Below are positions 44,835-53,020 of a stretch of 64,000 nucleotides of DNA, in pieces. Numbering within the stretch: the first letter of the stretch is position 1; every line of letters begins with the position of its first letter. The translations under genes were made by a program, and so were the position numbers. The stretch is from an uncultured Bacteroides sp. (GTDB lineage: Bacteria; Bacteroidota; Bacteroidia; Bacteroidales; UBA932): positions 43,028 through 107,027 of the forward strand of contig UQQM01000002.1 in NCBI GenBank assembly GCA_900543205.1, written 5' to 3'. A model generated the notes under the pieces. The model saw only the letters and a program-made list of their open reading frames with translations, ran no database searches and had not been told where the DNA came from.

Positions 44835-46721
44835 ATGGGAAAAATCATTGGAATCGACCTCGGCACGACTAATTCTTGCGTGGCCGTCATGGAAGGCAAC
44901 CAGCCTACCGTAATAATCAACGACGAGGGTTCCCGCACGACCCCTTCAATCGTTGCGTTCACTGACAATGGCGAGCGCAAGGTGGGCAATCCCGCCAAGC
45001 GTCAGGCCATCACCAACCCGAAGAACACCGTGTTCTCCATAAAGAGATTCATGGGCGAGACCTACGACCAGGTAGGCAAGGAGATATCCCGCGTGCCCTA
45101 TAACGTCGTGCGCGGCGAGAACAACACTCCCCGCGTGGACATCAACGGCAGAATGTATTCTCCTCAGGAGATTTCGGCCGTGATTCTCCAGAAGATGAAG
45201 AAGACGGCGGAAGACTATCTCCGCCAGGAAGTCACCGAGGCTGTCATCACAGTCCCCGCATACTTCTCCGATTCACAGCGGCAGGCCACCAAGGAGGCCG
45301 GAAAGATTGCCGGTCTCGAGGTGAAGCGTATCATCAACGAGCCTACGGCCGCCGCGCTGGCATACGGACTTGACAAGAAGAACAAGAACATGAAGGTGGC
45401 GGTATATGACCTTGGAGGCGGAACCTTCGATATCTCCATCCTCGAACTCGGTGACGGAGTTTTCGAAGTGAAGTCCACCAACGGCGACACCCATCTGGGA
45501 GGCGATGACTTCGACCAGGCCATCATCGACTGGCTGGCACAGGAGTTCGCCGCTGACAATGCCGGCATCGACCTCAAGAAGGACCCCATGGCTCTCCAGA
45601 GGCTTAAGGAGGCTGCCGAGAAGGCCAAGATAGAGCTGTCAAACGCCGCCAGCGCCGAAATCAACCTTCCGTACATCACCGCGCTTGACGGAGTGCCCAA
45701 GCACCTCGTGAAGACCCTGACCCGCGCGAAGTTCGAGGCTCTCTGCGACGACCTGTTCAACCGCTCCATCGAGCCTTGCCGCAAGGCTCTCGCGGATGCC
45801 CATCTCAATGCTTCCGACATTGACGAGGTGCTGCTCGTAGGCGGTTCGACCCGTATCCCCAAGGTACAGGAGCTCGTGAAGAACTTCTTCGGCAAGGAGC
45901 CCAACAAGAGCGTGAACCCCGATGAGGTGGTCGCTATCGGAGCCGCAATCCAGGGCGGAGTGCTCGCAGGCGATGTGAAGGATGTGCTTCTGCTCGACGT
46001 GACGCCTCTGTCACTCGGTATCGAGACTCTCGGTGGAGTCATGACGAAGCTCATTGACGCCAACACTACGATTCCCGTGCACAAGGAGCAGGTGTTCTCC
46101 ACCGCAGCCGACAACCAGCCCGGCGTGGAGATCAAGGTTCTGCAGGGCGAGCGTCCGATGTCGAAGGACAACAAGCTCATAGGAGTGTTCCATCTCGACG
46201 GTATCGCCCCCGCACCGCGCGGAGTGCCCCAGATCGAAGTCTCCTTCGACATAGATACGAACGGAATCCTGAGCGTGTCCGCCAAGGACAAGGCTACGGG
46301 CAAAGAGCAGCACATCAGGATTGAGGCGTCCAGCGGACTCAGCGACGATGAAATCCGCAGGATGCGCGATGAGGCCAAGGCCAACGAGGAGGCCGACAAG
46401 CTCGAGAAGGAGAAGGCCGACAAGCTCAACAACGCCGACTCCATGGTGTTCCAGACCGAAAAGAACCTCAAGGACTACGGCGACAAGATTCCCGCCGAGA
46501 AGAAGGGCGCGATAGAATCCGCCTGCACGAACCTGAAGAAGGCCGTCGAGGAGAAGAATCTCGCCGACATCGACAGGTACCTGCCGGAGCTTGAGGCCGC
46601 ATGGCATGCAGCTTCAGATGACATGGCCAAGGCTGCCCAGCAGCAGGGCCCTCAGAATCCGGAAGGTCCCCAGAACCCTCAGGGCGGACAGGGCGGTCCC
46701 CAGCCTGACTACGGGAACTGA
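44835..46721 (+). CDS. dnaK: Molecular chaperone DnaK (Hsp70)
   Basis: The protein has 628 residues from the ATG at 44835; a long in-frame extension upstream lies antisense to the RluA-like gene and was rejected. It starts [20 protein letters not shown], has [15 protein letters not shown] (phosphate 2), [12 protein letters not shown] and the substrate-binding domain with VLQGERPM, then a helical lid and a Q/P/G-rich tail. DnaK folds nascent and stress-damaged proteins with DnaJ and GrpE; neither gene is beside it. Length and motifs are normal. A strong terminator follows. Confidence 0.97.
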   Translation: MGKIIGIDLGTTNSCVAVMEGNQPTVIINDEGSRTTPSIVAFTDNGERKVGNPAKRQAITNPKNTVFSIKRFMGETYDQVGKEISRVPYNVVRGENNTPRVDINGRMYSPQEISAVILQKMKKTAEDYLRQEVTEAVITVPAYFSDSQRQATKEAGKIAGLEVKRIINEPTAAALAYGLDKKNKNMKVAVYDLGGGTFDISILELGDGVFEVKSTNGDTHLGGDDFDQAIIDWLAQEFAADNAGIDLKKDPMALQRLKEAAEKAKIELSNAASAEINLPYITALDGVPKHLVKTLTRAKFEALCDDLFNRSIEPCRKALADAHLNASDIDEVLLVGGSTRIPKVQELVKNFFGKEPNKSVNPDEVVAIGAAIQGGVLAGDVKDVLLLDVTPLSLGIETLGGVMTKLIDANTTIPVHKEQVFSTAADNQPGVEIKVLQGERPMSKDNKLIGVFHLDGIAPAPRGVPQIEVSFDIDTNGILSVSAKDKATGKEQHIRIEASSGLSDDEIRRMRDEAKANEEADKLEKEKADKLNNADSMVFQTEKNLKDYGDKIPAEKKGAIESACTNLKKAVEEKNLADIDRYLPELEAAWHAASDDMAKAAQQQGPQNPEGPQNPQGGQGGPQPDYGN

Positions 46722-46740
46722 AACTGACTGACTTGGAAAG

Positions 46741-46780
46741 AAGCCGACCGGCGTGAATGCCGGCCGGCTTCTGCGTTTTT
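46741..46780 (+). terminator. Intrinsic terminator after dnaK
   Basis: AAGCCGACCGGC pairs with GCCGGCCGGCTT (one mismatch) around GTGAAT, followed by CTGCGTTTTT. Confidence 0.75.
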
Positions 46781-46788
46781 ACGGAGGA

Positions 46789-46796
46789 TAAATTTG
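46789..46796 (+). promoter_or_regulatory. -7 promoter element for the C-N hydrolase
   Basis: TAAATTTG, 66 nt before the ATG at 46863; it directly follows the dnaK terminator. Confidence 0.5.
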
Positions 46797-46862
46797 AAAA
46801 TTGGCGGCGGATTGCTAAATTGGGGTCTGATGATAATCCGCCGGCCATAATTTATACAGAAT

Positions 46863-47975
46863 ATGAGAAGATTTGTTCCTGCTTTTGTCATTTCCGCGCT
46901 GCTGCTCCTGCTGGCATCGGCGGAATGTTTTGCGTGTACGGGCATAGCCCTGACTGCAACTGACGGCAGCCGAGTCGTTGCCCGGACGGTGGAATGGGCC
47001 GCGTCCCCCATGCAGTGCGGCTACGTGGTCGTGCCGCGCGGCTATCAGCTCCAGTCCCTTACCCCTGAAGGGCAGGACGGACTGAGCTTCACATCAAGAT
47101 ACGGCTATGTCGGCATCTGGACCGAATACGAGGCGATAGTGGTGGAGGGAGTGAATGAAAAGGGCCTGTCGGCAGGTCTGTTCTTCTTCCCCAACTACGG
47201 CAAATATCCGGATTTCGACGCTGCAAAGAAGTCCTCCACGCTGAGCGACATGCAGCTTGTGTCCTGGATTCTGTCGCAGTTCTCCACCATCGATGAGGTC
47301 AAGGAGGCCATATCCGGGGTGCGCGTTGCCGGACTCGACAGCCGCATAGGCACCGTGCACTGGAGAATCTCCGAACCCGGGGGCAGGGTGGTGGTGCTCG
47401 AATTCACCGGGGGCGAACCCCATTTCTATGAGAATCCGCTCGGCGTCCTGACAAATTCCCCCGGATTCGAATGGCAGATGCTGAATCTGAACAATTACGT
47501 GAACCTGGTTCCCGGCTCCGTGGGTGCCAACAGGCTCGCCGAAGGAGTTGTCCTGAACCAGTTCGGAGGCAACAGCGCCATGCTCGGCCTGCCCGGCGAC
47601 TTCACCCCGCCCTCCAGGTTCGTGCGCGCCGCATTCTTCCAGACATCCGCTCCGGTATGGCCTACGGGCTTCGATACGGTGTGCCAGGCCTTCCATATCC
47701 TGAACAATTTCGATGTCCCTGTCGGAGTGCAGAGGGGCAGGAGCAACGTCTCCGCCGACGGCTCGCAGGAATATAATCCGGCCAACCTCCAGAGCGCGAC
47801 CCAGTTCACTTCGGCGTCCGACCTGAAAGCCCTCCGCTTCTACTACAGGACGGCCTGGAATTCGAACATCCGTTGCATCGACCTCAAGGCCATTGACTTC
47901 GGCAAGGTGGCTTTCCAGAAGGCTCCTCTGGATCCTGATAACAGGCAGCCGGTCGAGATGGTGGCGGTCAAATAG
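46863..47975 (+). CDS. Linear amide C-N hydrolase (choloylglycine hydrolase family)
   Basis: The 370-residue protein has a signal peptide whose predicted cleavage (ECFA|CTGIAL) exposes C25 as an N-terminal nucleophile, the key feature of the Ntn-type bile-salt hydrolase/penicillin V acylase family. R41 and E44 in ARTVEW take the place of the Arg and Asp of classical bile-salt hydrolases; Glu at this place is known in Gram-negative members. Other matches are VEGVNEKGLSAGLFFF and VLTNSPGFEWQMLNLNNY. It probably works in the periplasm and cleaves conjugated bile acids, N-acyl lipids or N-acyl homoserine lactones; the substrate is open. It stands alone between terminators. Confidence 0.82.
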   Translation: MRRFVPAFVISALLLLLASAECFACTGIALTATDGSRVVARTVEWAASPMQCGYVVVPRGYQLQSLTPEGQDGLSFTSRYGYVGIWTEYEAIVVEGVNEKGLSAGLFFFPNYGKYPDFDAAKKSSTLSDMQLVSWILSQFSTIDEVKEAISGVRVAGLDSRIGTVHWRISEPGGRVVVLEFTGGEPHFYENPLGVLTNSPGFEWQMLNLNNYVNLVPGSVGANRLAEGVVLNQFGGNSAMLGLPGDFTPPSRFVRAAFFQTSAPVWPTGFDTVCQAFHILNNFDVPVGVQRGRSNVSADGSQEYNPANLQSATQFTSASDLKALRFYYRTAWNSNIRCIDLKAIDFGKVAFQKAPLDPDNRQPVEMVAVK

Positions 47976-48020
47976 TTCCTGCCGCACGATGCCGTACGAT
48001 GCCGCTGGAGCGCCGTCCAG

Positions 48021-48083
48021 CCGTTCAGCCGGATTTGCGATCTGGCTGCCTGTCGCGGTAGGGCAGTAGATTTGTAATCCGCC
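48021..48083. repeat. REP-like intergenic repeat, copy 4
   Basis: CCGTTCAGCCGGATT (48021-48035), GGCTGCCTGTCGC, GGGCAGTAGA (48061-48070) and TTTGTAATCCGCCG follow in nearly the same order as in copy 1 at 4.8 kb. Confidence 0.55.
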
Positions 48084-48113
48084 GCAGATCCCGGACAGCG
48101 TTCTGACATAAAC

Positions 48114-48149
48114 CGATGAAACCCGGCCATCGATGGCCGGGTTTCATCG
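48114..48149. terminator. 36-bp perfect palindrome between convergent genes
   Basis: The 18 bases from 48114 (CGATGAAACCCGGCCATC) are the exact reverse complement of the 18 that follow. It lies between the C-N hydrolase and rpsU, both of which end here, so it is probably a bidirectional terminator. Confidence 0.65.
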
Positions 48150-48169
48150 TAAAATATCGCAGCGGTGAT

Positions 48170-48364
48170 CTACTGCTCGTCCTGAAGGCGCAGATGCTGC
48201 ACGTAGATGGCCTTCATCTTGGCCATGCGGCGCTTCATCGAGGGCTTCTCGAAGTTCTTGCGTGCGCGGAGCTCGCGGATAGCCCCAGTCTTCTCGAACT
48301 TTCTCTTGAATTTCTTCAGTGCGCGTTCGATGTTCTCACCTTCCTTTACTGGTACGATAATCAT
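48170..48364 (-). CDS. rpsU: 30S ribosomal protein bS21
   Basis: The 64-residue basic protein reads IIVPVKEGENIERALKKFKR and MKRRMAKMKAIYV, typical of bS21. It binds near the 3' end of 16S rRNA. The gene has a perfect Shine-Dalgarno sequence (48371-48380), the only strong one noticed in this window. In Bacteroidota bS21, with bS18 and bS6, is known to cover the anti-Shine-Dalgarno, and rpsU is known to keep a strong SD, which lets the ribosome sense lack of bS21. The promoter is at 48396-48403. Confidence 0.95.
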   Translation of the reverse strand: MIIVPVKEGENIERALKKFKRKFEKTGAIRELRARKNFEKPSMKRRMAKMKAIYVQHLRLQDEQ

Positions 48365-48370
48365 GCTTAA

Positions 48371-48380
48371 TCACCTCCTT
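48371..48380 (-). promoter_or_regulatory. Strong Shine-Dalgarno sequence of rpsU
   Basis: Minus-strand AAGGAGGTGA, 6 nt before the ATG. It is fully complementary to the 16S rRNA 3' tail and unlike the other starts in this window. Confidence 0.85.
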
Positions 48381-48395
48381 TTCTTATCGAGGTCG

Positions 48396-48403
48396 CAAAG
48401 ATA
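48396..48403 (-). promoter_or_regulatory. -7 promoter element for rpsU
   Basis: Minus-strand TATCTTTG, 31 nt upstream of the rpsU start. Confidence 0.55.
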
Positions 48404-48408
48404 GCAAT

Positions 48409-49128
48409 TTATTTCAACATTGCAACAAAATCCTTCATGCCTTCCGTCGCGGTCTTGCGTATGTGGGTTATGCGCTTGTCGCTGACGGGCACGGACGCGG
48501 GGTCTATTATGTAGACGGGTGTGCCCGCTCCGGCGTAGCGGTAGAGCCCCGCCGCCGGCCATACCTGGAGAGAGGTGCCCACTATCAGGAGTATGTCGGC
48601 CTGCGAAACTATGTCTATCGCCTTCTCTATCTTGGGCACGGCCTCGCCGAAGAACACTATGTGCGGCCGGTACTGGGTTCCGTCCGGTGCAAGGTCTCCC
48701 AGCCTGATTTCGTTGTAGCCTATGTCGATTACGTATTTCTCCGAGAAGCCGTCCTCTTCGTTGCAGCTGTCCTCGGGGCGTATCTTGGTGAGCTCTCCGT
48801 GCAGATGCAGCACGTAGCTTGAGCCCGCCCTCTCGTGAAGGTTGTCCACGTTCTGGGTTATCACCTTTACGTTGCAGGAATCCTCAAGTGAGGCTATGAG
48901 CCTGTGGGCCTCATTGGGCTTTACGTCCTTGAGCTGGGCCCGCCTCGCGTTGTAGAAGTCCAGCAGCAGCCCCGGATTCTTCCTCCAGCCTTCGGCCGAA
49001 GCGACGACCATGGGGTCGTAGTTGTCCCACATCCCTCCGTTGTCACGGTAGGTGCTCAATCCGCTCTCGGCGCTTACCCCTGCGCCGGTGAGTACTGCTA
49101 TTTTCTTCTTCTGCGGCATGCGTGTCAT
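48409..49128 (-). CDS. Sirtuin (SIR2-family NAD-dependent protein deacylase)
   Basis: The protein has 239 residues from the ATG at 49128, which overlaps the stop of the upstream ATPase gene (ATGA); a longer frame to 49320 lies inside that gene. The NAD-binding motifs are VLTGAGVSAESGLSTYRD (GAG at 15-17), TQNVDNLHERAG (92-103) and the catalytic His in LHLHGEL (H110). Y59 and R62 in FYNARR match the Y-x-x-R of class III sirtuins that remove succinyl or malonyl groups. The four zinc cysteines are missing; only C122 is present in that region. Lysine desuccinylation is the likely activity (inference from family). Confidence 0.87.
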   Translation of the reverse strand: MTRMPQKKKIAVLTGAGVSAESGLSTYRDNGGMWDNYDPMVVASAEGWRKNPGLLLDFYNARRAQLKDVKPNEAHRLIASLEDSCNVKVITQNVDNLHERAGSSYVLHLHGELTKIRPEDSCNEEDGFSEKYVIDIGYNEIRLGDLAPDGTQYRPHIVFFGEAVPKIEKAIDIVSQADILLIVGTSLQVWPAAGLYRYAGAGTPVYIIDPASVPVSDKRITHIRKTATEGMKDFVAMLK

Positions 49129-50279
49129 ATTTTCATCCCGAAATATCTGGTGCGCACCCAGTATTCGAACAGCGGGTCTATTACCCGGGGTGCGGCCTGA
49201 TTCTCGAAGTCTACTATCTCCTTCTTCGCCAGTGCGTCCTTGAGGCGGCGCACGTTGGCGGACGAGCTGAGCCCGAATTCCTCTATGACCTCGGTGCTCG
49301 TGAATTTCGTGCGGCCGCACAGGATGGCCTTGAGCATGTTCACCTGGAAGGTGGTCAGGTCGTTCATCGTGGCGATGAAGCGCGGTTCATGTACGGATAT
49401 CAGCGATTCCAGCGCCGCCGTGAGCGTGTTTTCCATGATGTATCCTTTGGAGAGGGAGTCGCAGATGGCGGCGAAGTGGTTGATGTACCAGATGTTGTTG
49501 CGGAAGAGCTTGCAGGTGCCGAGCAGCAGGTCCCTGTCGATCACCTTGCCGCTCGTGAGCAGCGAGCGGTTGATATGGTCTATGATGTCGCGCGTCTCTA
49601 TTTCGCGGAGCTGTATCCTCTCCGCCTGGCGGAAGAACAGTTTGCGCCGCCCGAAGATGTCGTGCATCGCGTTGACGGCGGAGCCGGTGAATATGTATGC
49701 GGCGGCGTTCCGGTAGACATGGTCGAGTCTCATGAAGCAGTCCTGCATGAGCCGGCAGAACCTGTCGCCGTCTTCCGTGAGCATCACGTTCTGGAACTCG
49801 GTCAGCAGCACATAGATTCTGCTCCCGATGCGCGCGGCGGCACGGTAGGGGAGGGTGATGGCGGCGGTCAGGTCTTCGTCGCCCAGCTCGCCGTCGGCGG
49901 TGAGCATGCTCCCTCCGGAGTAGTAGCTGTCGGCGTCGAAGCTTATGCGGCAGTCCCGGAGCAGGGCCTGCGATGCGTCCGCGAATTCTTCTGGGGTGCT
50001 GCAGAAGCACCTCAGGGTTTCGGAGGCGATGCGCAGCGCGAGGTCGCGGATGGTCCTGATGTCCAGCAGGCTCACGGCCGGCGACCGGAAATTGGCTCCT
50101 GCCGCCTGCATGTTGAAGAAGGCCTGGCGGACGAGCGACATCTTTCCGCTCTTCGGCGGCTCGTAGATGACTACGTTCTCACCCTGGGCGAGCAGGTTCG
50201 CGAATGCGTGCACCTCGTTCTGGCGGCCGATGAAATTCCGGCCGGTCACGTATTTGCTATAGATAAAGGTCTCGTCCAT
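49125..50279 (-). CDS. AAA/STAND-type ATP-binding protein, translationally coupled to a sirtuin
   Basis: The 384-residue protein has a P-loop-like IYEPPKSGKMSLVRQAFF (about 38-55) in which the usual G-x-x-x-x-G-K-T is altered (E for G, M for T) and a Walker B-like YVLLTEFQNVML that lacks the first Asp. The C-terminal part has two winged-helix-like regions (VNMLKAILCGRTKFTSTEVI, EFGLSSSANVRRLKDAL). This pattern fits the archaeal-ATPase/STAND group common in Bacteroidetes. Substrate and partner are unknown; the overlap with the sirtuin gene suggests a common task. A -7 element lies at 50297-50304. Confidence 0.75.
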   Translation of the reverse strand: MDETFIYSKYVTGRNFIGRQNEVHAFANLLAQGENVVIYEPPKSGKMSLVRQAFFNMQAAGANFRSPAVSLLDIRTIRDLALRIASETLRCFCSTPEEFADASQALLRDCRISFDADSYYSGGSMLTADGELGDEDLTAAITLPYRAAARIGSRIYVLLTEFQNVMLTEDGDRFCRLMQDCFMRLDHVYRNAAAYIFTGSAVNAMHDIFGRRKLFFRQAERIQLREIETRDIIDHINRSLLTSGKVIDRDLLLGTCKLFRNNIWYINHFAAICDSLSKGYIMENTLTAALESLISVHEPRFIATMNDLTTFQVNMLKAILCGRTKFTSTEVIEEFGLSSSANVRRLKDALAKKEIVDFENQAAPRVIDPLFEYWVRTRYFGMKI

Positions 50280-50296
50280 CGTCCTTAACGCATCTT

Positions 50297-50304
50297 CAAA
50301 TTTA
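50297..50304 (-). promoter_or_regulatory. -7 promoter element for the ATPase-sirtuin operon
   Basis: Minus-strand TAAATTTG, 17 nt before the start codon. Confidence 0.55.
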
Positions 50305-50332
50305 CCTCAATAATTCTTTTTTAGCAATACCC

Positions 50333-50357
50333 TCGCCGGGAGGCGGCATCCCGGCGA
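50333..50357. other. 9-bp perfect hairpin upstream of rplU
   Basis: TCGCCGGGA and TCCCGGCGA pair around GGCGGCA. No T-run follows. A second hairpin, CCGCC/GGCGG at 50463-50478, lies within the likely rplU leader and could take part in feedback control. Confidence 0.4.
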
Positions 50358-50513
50358 AGTTCACACAGGCGGAGACGAAAAATCTAAAATATTTGTAGTT
50401 GAAAGAAATAATGCCTAAATTCGCAATCCCAAATTTTTGATGGCCGTCAAGCCTGCCAAGAGCCGCCGTCAGAGGCGGACGCTTGCGGTCGGAACTTTAA
50501 ACAAAAGTTTTAA

Positions 50514-50825
50514 ATGTACGCAATAGTTGAAATTGCAGGCCAGCAGTTCAAGGTTGAAGCTGGAAATGAAATCTTTGTGCATAGGCTTGCCGATGCCAAG
50601 GGTGCTGATGTGGAGTTCACCAAGGTGCTTCTCGTCGCAGACGATGCGAAGGTGAAGGTCGGAGCTCCTTATGTTGAGGGAGCGGTAGTCAAGGCTACAG
50701 TGCTCGATGATACCGTGAAGGCTGACAAGGTCATCGTCTTCAAGAAGATCCGCCGCAAGGGCTTCCAGACCCTCAACGGCCATCGTCAGAAGCTTTCAAA
50801 GATCAGGATTAACGAAATCGCTTAA
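50514..50825 (+). CDS. rplU: 50S ribosomal protein bL21
   Basis: The 103-residue protein starts [20 protein letters not shown] and ends with [20 protein letters not shown], a complete bL21. It binds 23S rRNA. The ATG at 50514 is 5 bp after a run of A/T without a Shine-Dalgarno sequence. No clear TAnnTTTG element was found; weak candidates lie around 50380-50430. rpmA follows after 5 nt, the conserved order in bacteria. Confidence 0.96.
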   Translation: MYAIVEIAGQQFKVEAGNEIFVHRLADAKGADVEFTKVLLVADDAKVKVGAPYVEGAVVKATVLDDTVKADKVIVFKKIRRKGFQTLNGHRQKLSKIRINEIA

Positions 50826-50830
50826 GAGTT

Positions 50831-51091
50831 ATGGCACACAAGAAAGGTCAATCAAGTTCCAAGAACGGTCGTGAGTCACAAAGTAAAAGACTCGGACTCA
50901 AGAAATTCGGCGGCGAAACAGTTAAGGCCGGAAATATCATCGTACGTCAGAGGGGAACAGTCCACAATCCCGCCAAGAATGTTGGAATGGGCAAGGACCA
51001 CACGCTTTACGCCCTCGTTGACGGAACCGTAAAGTTCACGCGTAAGAGGAACGACAGATCTTACGTGTCGGTAATCCCGTTTGAGAATTAG
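50831..51091 (+). CDS. rpmA: 50S ribosomal protein bL27
   Basis: The 86-residue protein starts [20 protein letters not shown], with the N-terminal tail that reaches the peptidyl-transferase centre, and has [20 protein letters not shown] in the core. No cleavable N-terminal extension like that of some Firmicutes is present. It is co-transcribed with rplU. A terminator hairpin follows before serS. Confidence 0.96.
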   Translation: MAHKKGQSSSKNGRESQSKRLGLKKFGGETVKAGNIIVRQRGTVHNPAKNVGMGKDHTLYALVDGTVKFTRKRNDRSYVSVIPFEN

Positions 51092-51115
51092 CTCGGAGGG
51101 ACCGAATGTCGGACA

Positions 51116-51157
51116 GGAGGACTTGCGCTTCGAGCAGAGTGTAGGTCCTCCCTTTAT
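51116..51157 (+). terminator. Intrinsic terminator after rpmA
   Basis: GGAGGAC (51116-51122) pairs with GTCCTCC (51145-51151), followed by CTTTATTTTA. It could also act as an attenuator before serS. Confidence 0.6.
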
Positions 51158-51172
51158 TTTATATTCAAGCTT

Positions 51173-52444
51173 ATGTTGACACTCAAGACGCTTCGCGATG
51201 ACCCTCAGGGTGTCGTGGAGAAACTGAAAATCAAGAATTTTGACGCAAAGCCCATAGTCGACAGGATACTGGAGCTGGATGTCTTGCGCAGGAACCTCCA
51301 GACCGAGAGCGACGAGCTGCTCGCCCGCCAGAAGCAGATTGCCGCCAGGATAGGCGGACTGATGAAGGAAGGCAGGAGAGAGGAAGCCGAGGAGGCCAAG
51401 GCCGAGACGGCGGAGCTCAAGACCAGGTCGGGCGAGCTGCTCGCCAGGATGGACGCCGCCGCAAAGGAGCTGGAGAGCCAGCTCGTGCTGCTCCCCAACA
51501 CCCCCTGCGCCCTCGTCAAGCCCGGAAAGGGCGCCGAGGACAACGAGATTGTCAAGATGGGCGGTCCCGAGGTCCATCTGCCGGAGAATGCCCTGCCCCA
51601 CTGGGAGCTTGCCAGGAAATACGACATAATCGACTTCGACCTCGGAGTCAAGATCACCGGCGCCGGCTTTCCCGTCTACAAGGGCAAAGGGGCGAAGCTC
51701 CAGAGGGCGCTCATCAATTTCTTCCTTGACTGCAACACTGCGGCCGGATACCGCGAGGTCGAGCCTCCTGTGATGGTGAATGCCGCATCCGGCTTCGGCA
51801 CCGGACAGCTCCCCGACAAGGAGGGACAGATGTACCATGCGAACCTTGACGATTTCTACATGGTGCCCACGGCCGAGGTTCCGGTGACCAACATATTCCG
51901 TGACGTGATTCTCGGCGCCTCCGAGATTCCCCAGAGGCTTACAGCCTACACGCCCTGCTTCCGCCGCGAAGCCGGTTCCTACGGCAAGGACGTGCGCGGC
52001 CTCAACCGCCTGCACCAGTTCGACAAGGTGGAGATCGTCCGCGTCGAGAGGCCGGAGGACTCCTACGCCGCGCTTGATGACATGGTGGCCCACGTAGAGG
52101 GGCTGGTCAACAAGCTCGGACTGCGCTACCGTATATTGCGGCTCTGCGGAGGAGACCTCAGCTTCACGTCCGCAATCACCTACGATTTCGAGCTCTGGTC
52201 CGCCGCCCAGCAGCGCTGGCTGGAGATTTCTTCGGTATCGAACTTCGAGACCTATCAGTCCAACCGTCTGCACCTCAGGTACAGGGACGAGAACGGCAAG
52301 ACCCAGCTCGCCCACACCCTCAACGGAAGCTCGCTGGCCCTTCCCCGCGTCGTGGCCGCCCTGCTTGAGGACAACCAGACTCCCGAGGGCATAGTGATTC
52401 CCGAAATTCTCCGTCCCTACACCGGATTCGACAGAATTGATTAG
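51173..52444 (+). CDS. serS: Seryl-tRNA synthetase
   Basis: The 423-residue class II synthetase has an N-terminal coiled-coil arm (about 30-100: TESDELLARQKQIAARIGGL, EEAEEAKAETAELKT) that holds the long variable arm of tRNA-Ser, and the catalytic motifs FRREAGSYGKDVRGLNRLHQ cut here to its core RGLNRLHQF (motif 2, about 275) and NGSSLALPRVVAALLEDNQ (motif 3, about 383). It charges tRNA-Ser and tRNA-Sec. The gene lies behind rplU-rpmA, an order common in Bacteroidales. Its end overlaps ruvC by 8 bp. Confidence 0.96.
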   Translation: MLTLKTLRDDPQGVVEKLKIKNFDAKPIVDRILELDVLRRNLQTESDELLARQKQIAARIGGLMKEGRREEAEEAKAETAELKTRSGELLARMDAAAKELESQLVLLPNTPCALVKPGKGAEDNEIVKMGGPEVHLPENALPHWELARKYDIIDFDLGVKITGAGFPVYKGKGAKLQRALINFFLDCNTAAGYREVEPPVMVNAASGFGTGQLPDKEGQMYHANLDDFYMVPTAEVPVTNIFRDVILGASEIPQRLTAYTPCFRREAGSYGKDVRGLNRLHQFDKVEIVRVERPEDSYAALDDMVAHVEGLVNKLGLRYRILRLCGGDLSFTSAITYDFELWSAAQQRWLEISSVSNFETYQSNRLHLRYRDENGKTQLAHTLNGSSLALPRVVAALLEDNQTPEGIVIPEILRPYTGFDRID

Positions 52445-52997
52445 GGAAGGTACCGTCATCCTAGGCATAGATCCCGGAACCAACATCCTTGGTTTCGGGA
52501 TTGTGCGTGTGGATGCCGCCCAGAAGCCGCAGTATGTCGACATGGGGGTGCTGGACCTCAGGAAGGTGGATTCCCCCTATGAGAAGCTGAAGATAATCCA
52601 CGACAAGGTGGCGGCTCTGTGCGAACTTCATCATCCCGACCACCTGGCCATCGAGTCGCCCTTCTACGGGCGTAACGCCCAGGTGATATTCAAACTCGGA
52701 AGAGCGCAGGGAGCGGCCATGACGGCCGCTTTGGAATCGGGGGCGCAAGTGCATGAATATGCCCCCAGAAAGGCTAAGATAGCCGTATGCGGAAACGGCG
52801 CCGCATCGAAGGAGCAGGTCTGCCTGATGGCCCAGAAGACGCTTGGCATCAAAATTGAGAACAAGTATCTGGATGCGACTGACGCACTGGCCCTGGCCTT
52901 GTGTCATTTCTACCAGTTGAGCAATCCTTTGTCGGGTAAGAATGGGGGATCTTCGTGGGAGAAATTCGTGGCAGACAACCCGGAAAGAATACTCTAA
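52437..52997 (+). CDS. ruvC: Crossover junction endodeoxyribonuclease RuvC
   Basis: The 186-residue protein has the acidic catalytic residues of RuvC: Asp in ILGIDPGTNILGFG (D11), Glu in AIESPFYGRNAQVIFKLG (about 71) and Asp in DATDALALALCHF (about 147-150). It resolves Holliday junctions with RuvAB. The most likely start is TTG at 52437, within the serS 3' end, because no ATG occurs before the first catalytic motif. The C-terminal tail (SGKNGGSSWEKFVADN) is not part of the fold. Confidence 0.93.
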   Translation: MIREGTVILGIDPGTNILGFGIVRVDAAQKPQYVDMGVLDLRKVDSPYEKLKIIHDKVAALCELHHPDHLAIESPFYGRNAQVIFKLGRAQGAAMTAALESGAQVHEYAPRKAKIAVCGNGAASKEQVCLMAQKTLGIKIENKYLDATDALALALCHFYQLSNPLSGKNGGSSWEKFVADNPERIL

Positions 52998-53020
52998 TCT
53001 TGAATTATTACTTAGTAGTG

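Noticed and set aside
48409..50279. SIR2-ATPase pair as an NAD-depleting defence system
   Set aside because: The sirtuin has the deacylase-type Y-x-x-R and normal deacylase length, and the genes lie among housekeeping genes; kept only as a low-interest finding.
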